Part shown: in pieces, positions 27,614 to 36,510 of the stretch
Position numbering within the stretch: position 1 is the stretch's first letter
How the letters are laid out: every line of letters starts with the position of its first letter
Assembly (NCBI RefSeq): GCF_019668465.1
Contig: NZ_AP024828.1
Span: 1,612,001 to 1,676,000 of the forward strand
DNA from: Mycobacterium senriense
GTDB taxonomy: Bacteria; Actinomycetota; Actinomycetes; Mycobacteriales; Mycobacteriaceae
Reading direction: 5' to 3'
Length of the DNA: 64,000 nt
Made by a program: the position numbers and the translations under genes
The notes under the pieces: generated by a model
Told to the model about the DNA's origin: nothing
Database searches by the model: none
Seen by the model: the letters and a program-made list of their open reading frames with translations, nothing else

Positions 27614-30293
27614 CGAAGGACGCCACAGCCAGTCGTCCGGTGACCAACGTGGGCCAGCGACTGAGCATGTAGGCAATCAGAGTTCTGACAAGCGCCCGGA
27701 GCCCGACCGTCCGGACGCCGGTCGTCGGGATCCCGAACGCCGGGAAGCGCCGCCGACCATCAACCGCCGTCGCCGTCAGGCCCCGCCCGACGATCGGCTG
27801 ACGACGATCCTGCCGCCGGTCCAAGACGACCGGGCGCCACGACGCTCCGACCCCATCGACGAAGTCAAGGCTGCGCTGGCCGGCCCCCCGTCGACGCCCT
27901 TACGGCGCGACGCGCTCGACGAGGTCAAGGCCGCACTCGACGGCCGGAGACCGACGTCCGGCCGGCTCGATCGCCCCGGCCTCGGCGGTGGTCCGCCCAG
28001 CGGCCCGCCCCCTCCGCCCCGCCGGCCAGGAGGTCCGGGAGGACCCGGCGGTCCCGGCGGCCGGCCGCTGCCGCCGTGGCGCGACTGGACCTGGACCGAG
28101 CAGATCAACTGGCTATGGGTGCGGCGCGGGGCCTACCTCTGCGCGGCCGTGCTGGTGCTGCTGCCGATCGTCACGTTCGCCATGGCGTACTTCATCGTCG
28201 ACATCCCCAAGCCGGGTGACCTTCGCACCAATCAGGTTTCGACGATCCTGGCCAGCGACGGCTCGGAGATCGCCAAGATCATTCCGCCCGAAGGCAATCG
28301 GGTCGACGTCAACATCAATCAGGTTCCCGTGCATGTGCGCCAGGCGGTGATCGCCGCCGAAGACCGAAACTTCTACTCGAACCCGGGATTCGATTTCAGC
28401 GGCTTCGTGCGCGCAGTGAACAACAACCTCTTCGGCAGCGGTGATCTGCAGGGCGGGTCGACGATCACCCAGCAGTATGTGAAGAACGCGCTGGTCGGTT
28501 CGGCCCAGCACGGGGTCAGCGGCCTGATGCGTAAGGCCAAGGAACTTGTCATCGCCACCAAGATGTCGGGGGAGTGGTCGAAAGACGATGTGCTGCAGGC
28601 CTATCTGAACATCATCTACTTCGGTCGGGGCGCCTACGGGATTTCGGCCGCCGCAAAGGCCTACTTCAACAAACCCGTCGAGCAACTCACGGTCTCCGAG
28701 GGCGCACTGTTGGCGGCACTGATCCGGCGGCCGTCCTCATTGGACCCGGCGATTGATCCGCAGGGCGCCCGTGCCCGCTGGGCGTGGGTGCTCGACGGCA
28801 TGGTGGAAACCAAGGCGCTGTCTCCGAGTGATCGCAGGGCGCAGGAATTCCCGCCGACCGTGCCGCCTGATCAGGCGCGCGCGCAGAACCAGACGACCGG
28901 GCCCAACGGGCTGATCGAGCGTCAGGTGACCAAAGAGTTGATGGAACTGTTCAACATCGACGAGCGGACCCTGAACACCCAGGGCCTACAGGTCACCACC
29001 ACCATCGATCCGAAGGCCCAGCAGGCCGCGGAGAAGGCGGTGTCGAAGTACCTCGACGGCCAGGATCCCGATATGCGTTCGGCCGCGGTGTCGGTCGACC
29101 CACACGACGGCGCGATACGTGCGTACTTCGGCGGCACCGACGCCAACGGGTTCGACTTCGCCCAGGCCGGCCTGCAGACCGGGTCGTCGTTCAAGGTGTT
29201 CTGCCTCATCGCCGCGCTCGAGCAGGGGATCGGCCTGGGCTACCAGGTGGACAGCTCACCGCTGACCGTCGATGGCATCAAGATCACCAACGTCGAGGGC
29301 GAGAGCTGCGGAACCTGCAACATCGCCCAGGCGCTCAAGATGTCGTTGAACACCTCCTACTACCGGCTGATGCTCAAGCTCAAGGGCGGCCCGCAGGCCG
29401 TCGCCGACGCAGCGCACCAAGCCGGCATCGCGACCAGCTTCCCTGGCGTCGACCACACCCTATCCGAGGACGGCAAGGGCGGACCACCCAACAACGGAGT
29501 TGTGCTGGGCCAGTATCAAACCCGGGTGTTCGACATGGCCTCGGCGTACGCCACGCTGGCGGCCTCCGGCGTCTATCACCGCCCGCACTTCGTGCAGAAG
29601 GTCGTCAACTCAGACGGCCAGGTCCTGTTCGATGCCGCCAACTCCGACAACAAGACCGAGCAGCGCATCCCCAAGGCCGTCGCCGACAACACCACCGCGG
29701 CCATGGTGCCGATCGCCGCCTATTCGCGTGGCCACGCCCTGTCCGGCGGTCGGCCGTCGGCGGCCAAGACGGGCACCACCCAGCTCGGTGACACCACCTC
29801 GAACAAGGACGCCTGGATGGTGGGTTACACGCCGTCGCTCTCGACGGCGGTGTGGGTGGGCACCGCCAAGGGCGATAGCCCGCTGGTAACGGCTTCAGGC
29901 GGACCGGTTTACGGCTCGGGGCTGCCGTCGGACATCTGGAAGTCCACCATGGACGGCGCGCTCAAGGGCACGTCCAACGAATCCTTCCCCAAGCCGACCG
30001 AGATCGGCGGTTACGCGGGCGTGCCCGTTGCACCCCCGCCGCCCCCGCCGCCGTCGGAGACCGTCATCCAGCCCACCATCGAAGTGGCGCCGGGCATCAC
30101 CATTCCGGTCGGTCCGCCCACGACGATCACCGCGGCGCCACGGGCGCCTGTCGGTCCGCCGGGTGGGCCGGAGCAGGGTGGTGGCCCGGAGCCGGGTGGT
30201 CAGTTTGGTGGCCCCCCGGGTGGCCCGTTTGGTGGTCCCCCGGGTGGTGGCGTCCCGCCGGGTGGAGCCCAAGCGCCGCCACCGCCACCGTGA
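27606..30293 (+). CDS. ponA1: Bifunctional penicillin-binding protein PonA1
   Basis: 895 aa if started at TTG 27606, which overlaps the previous stop; the next downstream starts lie inside the conserved region. Layout: a cytoplasmic Pro/Arg-rich tail (1-170) with two copies of DEVKAAL, a membrane segment (175-198), GT51 transglycosylase with catalytic Glu 252 in AAEDRNFYS and GGSTITQQYVKN, then the transpeptidase with SxxK at Ser 527-Lys 530, SLN motif in MSLNTSYY and KTG at 721-723. The C-terminus is Pro/Gly-rich. It polymerises and crosslinks peptidoglycan at the cell pole. The original M. tuberculosis annotation (678 aa) begins at the membrane segment. Confidence 0.93.
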   Translation: MNNEGRHSQSSGDQRGPATEHVGNQSSDKRPEPDRPDAGRRDPERREAPPTINRRRRQAPPDDRLTTILPPVQDDRAPRRSDPIDEVKAALAGPPSTPLRRDALDEVKAALDGRRPTSGRLDRPGLGGGPPSGPPPPPRRPGGPGGPGGPGGRPLPPWRDWTWTEQINWLWVRRGAYLCAAVLVLLPIVTFAMAYFIVDIPKPGDLRTNQVSTILASDGSEIAKIIPPEGNRVDVNINQVPVHVRQAVIAAEDRNFYSNPGFDFSGFVRAVNNNLFGSGDLQGGSTITQQYVKNALVGSAQHGVSGLMRKAKELVIATKMSGEWSKDDVLQAYLNIIYFGRGAYGISAAAKAYFNKPVEQLTVSEGALLAALIRRPSSLDPAIDPQGARARWAWVLDGMVETKALSPSDRRAQEFPPTVPPDQARAQNQTTGPNGLIERQVTKELMELFNIDERTLNTQGLQVTTTIDPKAQQAAEKAVSKYLDGQDPDMRSAAVSVDPHDGAIRAYFGGTDANGFDFAQAGLQTGSSFKVFCLIAALEQGIGLGYQVDSSPLTVDGIKITNVEGESCGTCNIAQALKMSLNTSYYRLMLKLKGGPQAVADAAHQAGIATSFPGVDHTLSEDGKGGPPNNGVVLGQYQTRVFDMASAYATLAASGVYHRPHFVQKVVNSDGQVLFDAANSDNKTEQRIPKAVADNTTAAMVPIAAYSRGHALSGGRPSAAKTGTTQLGDTTSNKDAWMVGYTPSLSTAVWVGTAKGDSPLVTASGGPVYGSGLPSDIWKSTMDGALKGTSNESFPKPTEIGGYAGVPVAPPPPPPPSETVIQPTIEVAPGITIPVGPPTTITAAPRAPVGPPGGPEQGGGPEPGGQFGGPPGGPFGGPPGGGVPPGGAQAPPPPP

Positions 30294-31954
30294 CCGACGC
30301 CGCGGAGCACGGCGCGACGACCTCACCGCAGCGGCTCGCCGCGGATCTGCGCAGCGCCGACAGCCGAGATTGCCCGAGCCGCACCGACTTTCTGGGTGCC
30401 GCACTCGCCGACGTCGTCGGCGGACCGGTCGGCCGGCACGCGCTGATCGGCCGCTCCCGGCTGATGACCCCGGTGCGGGTGATGTTCTTGATCGCACTGG
30501 TGTTCCTGGCGCTCGGCTGGTCGACGAAGGCGGCCTGTCTGCAAAGCACCGGCACCGGGACCGCCGACCAGCGGGTTGCCAACTGGAACAACCAGCGCGC
30601 CTACTACGAGCTGTGCTACTCCGATACCGTGCCGCTCTACGGCGCAGAATTGTTGAGCCAGGGCAAATTTCCCTACAAGTCGAGCTGGGTCGAGACCGAC
30701 TCGACCGGCGCCCAGCAGATCCGTTACGACGGCCGGCCCGCGGTGCGCTACATGGAGTATCCGGTGCTGACCGGGATCTATCAGTACGTGTCGATGGCGC
30801 TGGCCAAGACCTACACCGCGCTGAGCAAGCTGGCCCCGCTTCCGGTGGTCGCCGAGGTGGTGATGTTCTTCGACGTCGCGGCCTTCGGGCTGGCACTGGC
30901 CTGGCTGGCCACCGTCTGGGCGAGCGCCGGTCTGGCCGGGCGGCGGATCTGGGATGCGGCCCTGGTGGCCGGCTCCCCGATACTGATCTTTCAGATATTC
31001 ACCAACTTCGACGCGCTGGCAACGGCTTTCGCGATGGCCGGGCTCCTGGCCTGGGCGCGACGAAAACCGGTGCTGGCCGGGGTGCTGATCGGATTGGGTG
31101 CCGCGGCGAAGCTATATCCGTTGCTGTTCTTGGGCCCGATGCTGCTGCTGGGAATTCGGACCGGACGTCTGCGTGCATGGGCCCGCACCACGGTCGCGGC
31201 GGGCGTGACCTGGCTGCTGGTGAACCTGCCGGTGCTGGTGTTCTTTCCGCGGGGCTGGTCGGAGTTCTTCCGGCTCAACACGCGTCGCGGCGACGACATG
31301 GACTCGGTGTACAACGTCATCAAGTCGTTCACCGGCTGGCGGGGCTTCGATCCCAAGCTCGGGTTCTGGCAGCCGCCGACGGTGCTCAACACCGTCGTTG
31401 CGGTGCTGTTCGTGGCGTGTTGTGCGGCAATCGCATTCATCGTACTGACCGCCCCGCAACGGCCACGCGTGGCGCAGTTACTGTTCCTAGTGGTCGCCGC
31501 TTTCCTGCTGACCAATAAGGTTTGGAGCCCGCAGTTCTCGCTGTGGCTGGTGCCGCTGGCGGTGCTCGCACTCCCGCATCGCCGGCTACTGCTGACGTGG
31601 ATGACCCTTGACGCGCTGGTGTGGGTGCCGCGGATGTATTTCCTGTACGGCAATCCCAACCGTTCGCTACCCGAACAGTTCTTCACCACCACGGTGCTGC
31701 TGCGCGACATCGCGGTTATCGTGTTGTGCGCGTTGGTGATTCGCCAGATCTACCGGCCCGGTGAGGATTTGGTGCGCTGGGACGGCCGGGTGGACGATCC
31801 GGTGGGCGGGCCGTTCGACCGCGCACCTGACGCGCCACCCCGGTGGGTGCCGGACCGGCTGCGGCCGATTGGTTCGCGCCGCTCGGGCGTCCCGGAATCC
31901 CACGCCGCTGACGAGCAACCCGCGGTGGCCAGCGAAGTGGCCTCAGCGCCGTGA
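30290..31954 (+). CDS. Polytopic membrane glycosyltransferase, GT87-like (Rv0051-like)
   Basis: 554 aa with about ten membrane segments from residue 60 on. The first large extracytoplasmic loop holds the sequence DTVPLYGAELLSQGKFPYKSSW, typical of polyprenol-phosphate-sugar-dependent glycosyltransferases (GT-C, family 87-like), where an acidic residue in this loop is catalytic. It probably adds mannose or arabinose to envelope glycans, which is inference. The start GTG 30290 overlaps the ponA1 stop, and the stop overlaps the next gene, so ponA1, this gene and the DJ-1 gene are one operon. Confidence 0.82.
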   Translation: MTDAAEHGATTSPQRLAADLRSADSRDCPSRTDFLGAALADVVGGPVGRHALIGRSRLMTPVRVMFLIALVFLALGWSTKAACLQSTGTGTADQRVANWNNQRAYYELCYSDTVPLYGAELLSQGKFPYKSSWVETDSTGAQQIRYDGRPAVRYMEYPVLTGIYQYVSMALAKTYTALSKLAPLPVVAEVVMFFDVAAFGLALAWLATVWASAGLAGRRIWDAALVAGSPILIFQIFTNFDALATAFAMAGLLAWARRKPVLAGVLIGLGAAAKLYPLLFLGPMLLLGIRTGRLRAWARTTVAAGVTWLLVNLPVLVFFPRGWSEFFRLNTRRGDDMDSVYNVIKSFTGWRGFDPKLGFWQPPTVLNTVVAVLFVACCAAIAFIVLTAPQRPRVAQLLFLVVAAFLLTNKVWSPQFSLWLVPLAVLALPHRRLLLTWMTLDALVWVPRMYFLYGNPNRSLPEQFFTTTVLLRDIAVIVLCALVIRQIYRPGEDLVRWDGRVDDPVGGPFDRAPDAPPRWVPDRLRPIGSRRSGVPESHAADEQPAVASEVASAP

Positions 31955-32592
31955 CGCAGGTGGCCATCCCGGTCTTCCCGCGATTCACCGCGCTCGACGC
32001 GGTGGGTCCGTACGAGGTGCTGCAACGCATCCCGTCGATCGACGTCGTGTTCGTCGGGCACCAGCGCGGTGAAATGCGGACCGAGAACGGCATGCTCGGC
32101 ATCAGCTGCGACGCCACCTTCGACGAGGTGGCTACACCCGATGTGGTGGTGTTCCCCGGCGGCATCGGTACCCGGCAGCTCGTTCACGACGAGGCCATCA
32201 AGGGGTGGCTGCTAGCGGTACATCCCAACACGACGTTCACCACCTCGGTGTGCACGGGTGCCCTGCTGCTCGCCGCGGCCGGTTTGCTGGATGGGCTCAC
32301 CGCCACCACCCACTGGCGGGCCGCGGACCTCCTCAACGGCTTGGGCGCCCGCTACGTGCCGGAGCGCGTCGTCGAACATTTGCCGCAGCGGATCATCACC
32401 GCGGCCGGAGTGTCCAGCGGCATCGACATGGCCCTACGTCTGGTGGAGCTGCTCGTCGATCGCGAGGCCGCGCAGGCGGCGCAGCTGCTCATCGAATACG
32501 ACCCGCAGCCGCCGTTCGACTCGGGCGCGCTCGCCAAAACCGATCCCGCGACGGTGGCGAGGGCCGAGGAATACTTGGCCGCCCGGCAGTAG
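31951..32592 (+). CDS. DJ-1/PfpI (GATase1-like) family protein (Rv0052-like)
   Basis: 213 aa. The nucleophile elbow SVCTGALLLAAAGLLDG at about residue 94 has the conserved Cys, and the acidic partner lies in PRFTALDAVGPYEVL. It resembles isonitrile hydratase/ThiJ-like and AraC N-terminal domains, but no HTH follows. The function is unknown. It is translationally coupled to the GT87-like gene (GTGA overlap). Confidence 0.8.
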   Translation: MTQVAIPVFPRFTALDAVGPYEVLQRIPSIDVVFVGHQRGEMRTENGMLGISCDATFDEVATPDVVVFPGGIGTRQLVHDEAIKGWLLAVHPNTTFTTSVCTGALLLAAAGLLDGLTATTHWRAADLLNGLGARYVPERVVEHLPQRIITAAGVSSGIDMALRLVELLVDREAAQAAQLLIEYDPQPPFDSGALAKTDPATVARAEEYLAARQ

Positions 32593-32639
32593 CAAGGTTG
32601 CCCAAACGACCGGATTTTTCTGGTCAGCCCGCTGTCCGG

Positions 32640-32645
32640 TACTCT
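32640..32645 (+). promoter_or_regulatory. -10 element of rpsF operon
   Basis: TACTCT, 48 bp after the previous stop codon, gives a leader of about 75 nt before rpsF. Confidence 0.4.
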
Positions 32646-32675
32646 GATGCGGTTGCCGACGCAGGCGACCCTCCT

Positions 32676-32694
32676 GCCACGGAACGTCCGTGGC
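32676..32694 (+). promoter_or_regulatory. Hairpin in rpsF leader
   Basis: Perfect 8-bp stem (GCCACGGA and TCCGTGGC) with an ACG loop, 32 bases before the rpsF ATG. rpsF leaders in many bacteria carry an S6:S18-binding structure; whether this hairpin is that element is inference. Confidence 0.4.
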
Positions 32695-32725
32695 CGCACA
32701 GACCAGAGGAGGTGGTGAGGTTTCC

Positions 32726-33016
32726 ATGCGTCCATACGAAATCATGGTCATTCTTGACCCCACGCTCGACGAGCGCACCGTTGCCCCGTCATTGGAGACG
32801 TTCCTCAACGTCGTCCGCAAGGATGGTGGATCCGTCGACAAGGTCGACATCTGGGGCCGGCGCCGTCTGGCTTACGAGATCGCCAAGCACGCCGAAGGCA
32901 TCTACGTCGTCGTCGACCTGAAGGCCGAGCCGGCGACGGTGTCCGAGCTCGACCGCCAGCTGAGCCTCAACGAGTCGGTACTGCGCACCAAGGTGATGCG
33001 CACCGACAAGCACTAA
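32726..33016 (+). CDS. rpsF: 30S ribosomal protein S6
   Basis: 96 aa, the mycobacterial length. Typical S6 sequence: [15 protein letters not shown] at the start, [20 protein letters not shown] in the middle, and [12 protein letters not shown] at the end. It binds S18 and the central domain of 16S rRNA. ATG 32726 follows a GGTGAGG site. First gene of the rpsF-ssb-rpsR-rplI operon. Confidence 0.97.
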   Translation: MRPYEIMVILDPTLDERTVAPSLETFLNVVRKDGGSVDKVDIWGRRRLAYEIAKHAEGIYVVVDLKAEPATVSELDRQLSLNESVLRTKVMRTDKH

Positions 33017-33130
33017 CAGCCTTGGCTGCGTCGCGTGCTTCTCGTCGGCGCACCTGCTTAGGCTGTGGAGAGCTCAGCGAAAGTACGCTCATGACACCCA
33101 CCACCCGAGCGGCGGACCCAGGAGGAAATT

Positions 33131-33667
33131 GTGGCTGGTGACACCACTATCACCGTTGTTGGAAACCTGACCGCCGACCCCGAATTGCGGTTCACCCCGT
33201 CGGGTGCGGCCGTCGCGAACTTCACCGTGGCGTCGACCCCCCGGATCTATGACCGCCAAAGCGGGGAATGGAAAGACGGCGAGGCGCTGTTCCTGCGGTG
33301 CAACATCTGGCGGGAAGCCGCCGAGAATGTCGCGGAAAGCCTCACGCGTGGTGCCCGGGTGATCGTCACGGGCCGGCTCAAGCAACGCTCCTTTGAGACT
33401 CGTGAAGGTGAGAAGCGCACCGTCGTCGAGGTCGAGGTCGACGAGATCGGCCCCTCGCTGCGGTATGCCACGGCCAAGGTCAACAAGGCCAGCCGCAGCG
33501 GCGGTGGCGGTGGCGGTGGCGGCGGCTTCGGCGGTGGCGGCGGTGGTGGCGGCGGCGGATCCCGCCAGCAGTCGGCGCCGGCGAGCAGCGCACCCGCGGA
33601 CGATCCGTGGGGCAGTGCCCCCGCATCGGGCTCGTTCGGCGGCGGCGACGACGAACCGCCCTTCTGA
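33131..33667 (+). CDS. ssb: Single-stranded DNA-binding protein
   Basis: 178 aa. N-terminal OB fold (1-115: [41 protein letters not shown]), then a Gly-rich linker of about 35 residues and the acidic tip DDEPPF, which recruits partner proteins. The GTG start is preceded by AGGAGG at ideal spacing. It coats single-stranded DNA during replication and repair. Confidence 0.97.
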   Translation: MAGDTTITVVGNLTADPELRFTPSGAAVANFTVASTPRIYDRQSGEWKDGEALFLRCNIWREAAENVAESLTRGARVIVTGRLKQRSFETREGEKRTVVEVEVDEIGPSLRYATAKVNKASRSGGGGGGGGGFGGGGGGGGGGSRQQSAPASSAPADDPWGSAPASGSFGGGDDEPPF

Positions 33668-33710
33668 TTTGAAGAAACTTCAGTAATAGAGAACGGAAAG
33701 AAAAACAGAC

Positions 33711-33965
33711 ATGGCCAAGTCCAACAAGCGGCGGCCGGCTCCGGAAAAGCCGGTCAAGGCGCGGAAATGTGTCTTCTGCTCGAAGAAGGGACAAGCGATC
33801 GACTACAAGGACACCGCGCTGCTGCGTACGTATATCAGCGAGCGCGGCAAGATCCGTGCGCGTCGCGTCACCGGCAACTGCGTGCAGCACCAGCGTGACG
33901 TCGCCGTCGCGGTGAAGAACGCCCGCGAAGTGGCGCTGCTGCCCTTTACCTCCTCGGCGCGATAG
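33711..33965 (+). CDS. rpsR1: 30S ribosomal protein S18, zinc-binding type
   Basis: 84 aa. The Cys/His set CVFC (about 20-23) and CVQHQ (about 56-60) marks the zinc-binding (C+) form, as in M. tuberculosis RpsR1; the paralogue RpsR2 lacks it and is made in zinc limitation. It pairs with S6 in the 30S platform. AGAACGGAAAG lies ahead of the ATG. Confidence 0.95.
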   Translation: MAKSNKRRPAPEKPVKARKCVFCSKKGQAIDYKDTALLRTYISERGKIRARRVTGNCVQHQRDVAVAVKNAREVALLPFTSSAR

Positions 33966-33995
33966 TCGCCGCAGGCCTACCGAAAGTACGAAACG

Positions 33996-34454
33996 ATGAA
34001 GCTGATTCTGACGGCTGACGTCGACCACCTTGGTACCGTCGGCGACACTGTCGAGGTCAAGGATGGTTACGGCCGTAACTTCCTGCTCCCGCGCGGGCTG
34101 GCTATCGTGGCCTCCCGCGGCGCGCAGAGGCAGGCCGACGATATCCGCCGGGCCCGCGAAACCAAGGCGGTCCGCGACCTCGGGCACGCCAACGAACTCA
34201 AGACGGCGATCGAGGCGCTCGGCCCGGTCGCGCTGCCGGTGAAGACCGCGGCCGATTCCGGGAAGCTGTTCGGTTCGGTGACGGCCAGCGACGTCGTCGC
34301 GGCGATCAAGAAGGCCGGCGGCCCCAACCTGGACAAGCGCATTGTGCGGTTGCCGAAGTCGCACATCAAGGCCGTCGGGACCCACCCGGTGGCGGTGCAC
34401 CTGCACCCCGAGGTCGACGTCGAGGTCGCGCTCGAGGTCGTCGCGCAGAGCTAA
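33996..34454 (+). CDS. rplI: 50S ribosomal protein L9
   Basis: 152 aa, full length. The N-terminal domain has [21 protein letters not shown], a long connecting helix follows, and the C-terminal domain has [13 protein letters not shown] and [11 protein letters not shown]. Last gene of the ribosomal operon; a stem-loop follows 18 bp after the stop. Confidence 0.96.
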   Translation: MKLILTADVDHLGTVGDTVEVKDGYGRNFLLPRGLAIVASRGAQRQADDIRRARETKAVRDLGHANELKTAIEALGPVALPVKTAADSGKLFGSVTASDVVAAIKKAGGPNLDKRIVRLPKSHIKAVGTHPVAVHLHPEVDVEVALEVVAQS

Positions 34455-34472
34455 GCATCCGACATTTGCTCA

Positions 34473-34509
34473 CAGCCCGGCGGTGGCCTGATCGGCCGCC
34501 GCCGGGCTG
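34473..34509 (+). terminator. Stem-loop after rplI
   Basis: A 16-bp stem with one mismatch: CAGCCCGGCGGTGGCC at 34473-34488 pairs with GGCCGCCGCCGGGCTG at 34494-34509, with a 5-nt loop and no T tract. The position suits a terminator of the rpsF operon. Confidence 0.65.
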
Positions 34510-34983
34510 CGTTGCGCTGCGGCCACGCGGGCACACTCCGGTGACAGCAATCGCGGACGTGCCCCCCGGCGAACTATTTCTGGGGTGTATTCCGCCAGGG
34601 CGCTTTACCGGCCCGTAACGCTGGGAAAACACGGCCGAAAGCCAACACGCCCGGCACAGTAACCTGGCCCGACACGCCGTAGAGATTCTTGTCCACACGA
34701 ATTCCATGCCGTTGTATGGCCGGTATCTGCACTGATGTCCTAGCCCTTTGCATTAATCCACAGGTTCTCCACACCCCGCTCAACACAGGTGTCGACGGAT
34801 ATGCACACACGATGCACAGGTTCATAAACAGCGCCCCCTTTGCGTACTAGCCAGCAACGTTTAACGTCGTCCCGGCGCCGGGCGTGCGGGTGCTCTGGGC
34901 GCAGGTTGTCAGCACCTTGACTTACGCTCGAGGTCGACTTCGAATGTATGTTCGGATGCGTGAATCAGGGGAGGAGGGAATCC
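34510..34983. other. Intergenic region upstream of dnaB
   Basis: About 470 bp. No frame on either strand looks like a gene. The part 34700-34860 is A/T-richer with short direct elements around TCCACA (34757-34775) that recall, but do not match, DnaA boxes. The dnaB promoter should lie near 34900, and GGAGGG precedes the GTG 34984. Confidence 0.45.
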
Positions 34984-36360
34984 GTGGCGGTCGTCGATGA
35001 CTTGGCGTCGGGCATGGATTCCTCGCCGCCAAGCGAGGACTTCGGCCGGCAGCCACCGCAGGACATGGCGGCCGAGCAGGCGGTGCTGGGCGGCATGCTG
35101 CTGAGCAAGGACGCCATCGCCGATGTGCTGGAACGGCTGCGGCCTGGCGACTTCTACCGCCCCGCCCACCAGAACGTCTACGACGCGATCCTCGATCTCT
35201 ACGGGCGCGGCGAGCCGGCCGACGCGGTGACGGTCGCCGCGGAGCTGGACCGCCGCAACCTGCTGCGGCGCATCGGCGGGGCACCGTATCTGCACACGCT
35301 GATCTCGACGGTGCCGACCGCGGCCAACGCGAGCTACTACGCGACCATCGTGGCCGAGAAGGCGCTCCTGCGGCGCCTCGTGGAGGCCGGCACCCGGGTC
35401 GTGCAGTACGGCTACGCGGGCGCCGAGGGTGCCGACGTGGCCGAGGTGGTCGACCGCGCGCAGGCTGAGATCTACGAGGTGGCCGAGCGCCGGACGTCGG
35501 AGGATTTCGTTCCGCTCGAGGATCTGCTGCAGCCGACGATGGACGAGATCGACGCCATCGCGTCCAACGGTGGCGTCGCGCGCGGCGTGCCGACGGGTTT
35601 CACCGAACTCGACGAGGTGACCAACGGCCTACACGCCGGGCAGATGATCATCGTCGCGGCCAGGCCTGGGGTGGGCAAGTCGACACTGGGGCTAGATTTT
35701 TTGCGGTCGTGCTCCATCAAGCACCGCATGGCCAGCGTCATTTTCTCGCTGGAGATGAGCAAGTCCGAAATCGTGATGCGGCTGCTGTCGGCGGAAGCGA
35801 AGATCAAGCTCGCCGACATGCGGTCCGGTCGCATGAGCGACGAAGACTGGACGCGGCTGGCCCGGCGGATGAGCGAGATCAGCGAGGCGCCCCTGTATAT
35901 CGACGACTCGCCGAACCTGACGATGATGGAGATCCGCGCCAAGGCTCGCCGGTTGCGGCAGAAGTCCGACCTGCGACTGGTCGTGGTCGACTATCTACAG
36001 CTGATGTCGTCGGGCAAGAAGGTCGAGTCGCGGCAGCTCGAAGTATCCGAATTCTCGCGTCACCTCAAGCTTTTGGCCAAGGAGCTCGAAGTCCCCGTCG
36101 TCGCGATCAGCCAGCTCAACCGTGGTCCCGAGCAGCGCACCGACAAGAAGCCGATGCTGTCGGACCTTCGTGAGTCGGGATCGCTCGAGCAGGACGCCGA
36201 CATGGTGATCCTGCTGAACCGGCCGGACGCGTTCGAGCGCGACGACCCACGCGGGGGAGAGGCGGATTTTATTCTCGCCAAACACCGCAACGGCCCCACC
36301 AAGACGGTGACGGTTGCGCACCAGCTGCACCTGTCGCGGTTCACCAACATGGCGCGGTGA
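34984..36360 (+). CDS. dnaB: Replicative DNA helicase DnaB, intein-free
   Basis: 458 aa. N-terminal helical domain (to about 170: PQDMAAEQAVLGGMLLSKDAI), linker, and RecA-like ATPase with Walker A ARPGVGKST (Lys 232), Walker B LVVVDYLQLM, and the DnaB motifs SLEMSKSEIVMRLLSAEA and SDLRESGSLEQDADMVILLNR. GTG 34984 is chosen for its GGAGGG site; the frame opens at 34948 without one. Many mycobacterial DnaB proteins contain inteins at the P-loop or the RESG site; both sites are uninterrupted here. The Tn7-like module begins directly after the stop codon. Confidence 0.96.
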   Translation: MAVVDDLASGMDSSPPSEDFGRQPPQDMAAEQAVLGGMLLSKDAIADVLERLRPGDFYRPAHQNVYDAILDLYGRGEPADAVTVAAELDRRNLLRRIGGAPYLHTLISTVPTAANASYYATIVAEKALLRRLVEAGTRVVQYGYAGAEGADVAEVVDRAQAEIYEVAERRTSEDFVPLEDLLQPTMDEIDAIASNGGVARGVPTGFTELDEVTNGLHAGQMIIVAARPGVGKSTLGLDFLRSCSIKHRMASVIFSLEMSKSEIVMRLLSAEAKIKLADMRSGRMSDEDWTRLARRMSEISEAPLYIDDSPNLTMMEIRAKARRLRQKSDLRLVVVDYLQLMSSGKKVESRQLEVSEFSRHLKLLAKELEVPVVAISQLNRGPEQRTDKKPMLSDLRESGSLEQDADMVILLNRPDAFERDDPRGGEADFILAKHRNGPTKTVTVAHQLHLSRFTNMAR

Positions 36361-36510
36361 GGCTGCTGCCGAGATGCAATGAAGATTGACAAGCGCGCAT
36401 TGATTGTTAAACAACAGCGTCAGTCGATCTGAGTGTCTGGCAGCATAAGTGCAGGTCAAGCCGCTAACTGCCGACTCGGCCCCAAGATCTTGTCAAAGTA
36501 GCTGCTCGAA
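36361..36510. other. Spacer between dnaB and tniQ1, probable left end of the element
   Basis: 150 bp, clearly A/T-richer than dnaB. It contains a near-palindrome TTGTTAAACAA (36402-36412) and an 8-bp inverted pair, TTGACAAG at 36386-36393 and CTTGTCAA at 36489-36496. Tn7-like elements have repeated transposase sites at their ends; these motifs are candidates only. Confidence 0.35.

Noticed and set aside
34750-34780. DnaA-box-like TCCACA elements upstream of dnaB
   Set aside because: None matches TTATCCACA closely; the best has an extra base. They could be chance in an A/T-richer promoter.
36386-36496. TTGACAAG and CTTGTCAA as terminal repeats of the transposon
   Set aside because: They are inverted relative to each other inside the same left spacer and no matching copy was found at a right end. 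Tn7-like ends have repeated transposase sites in a consistent orientation.
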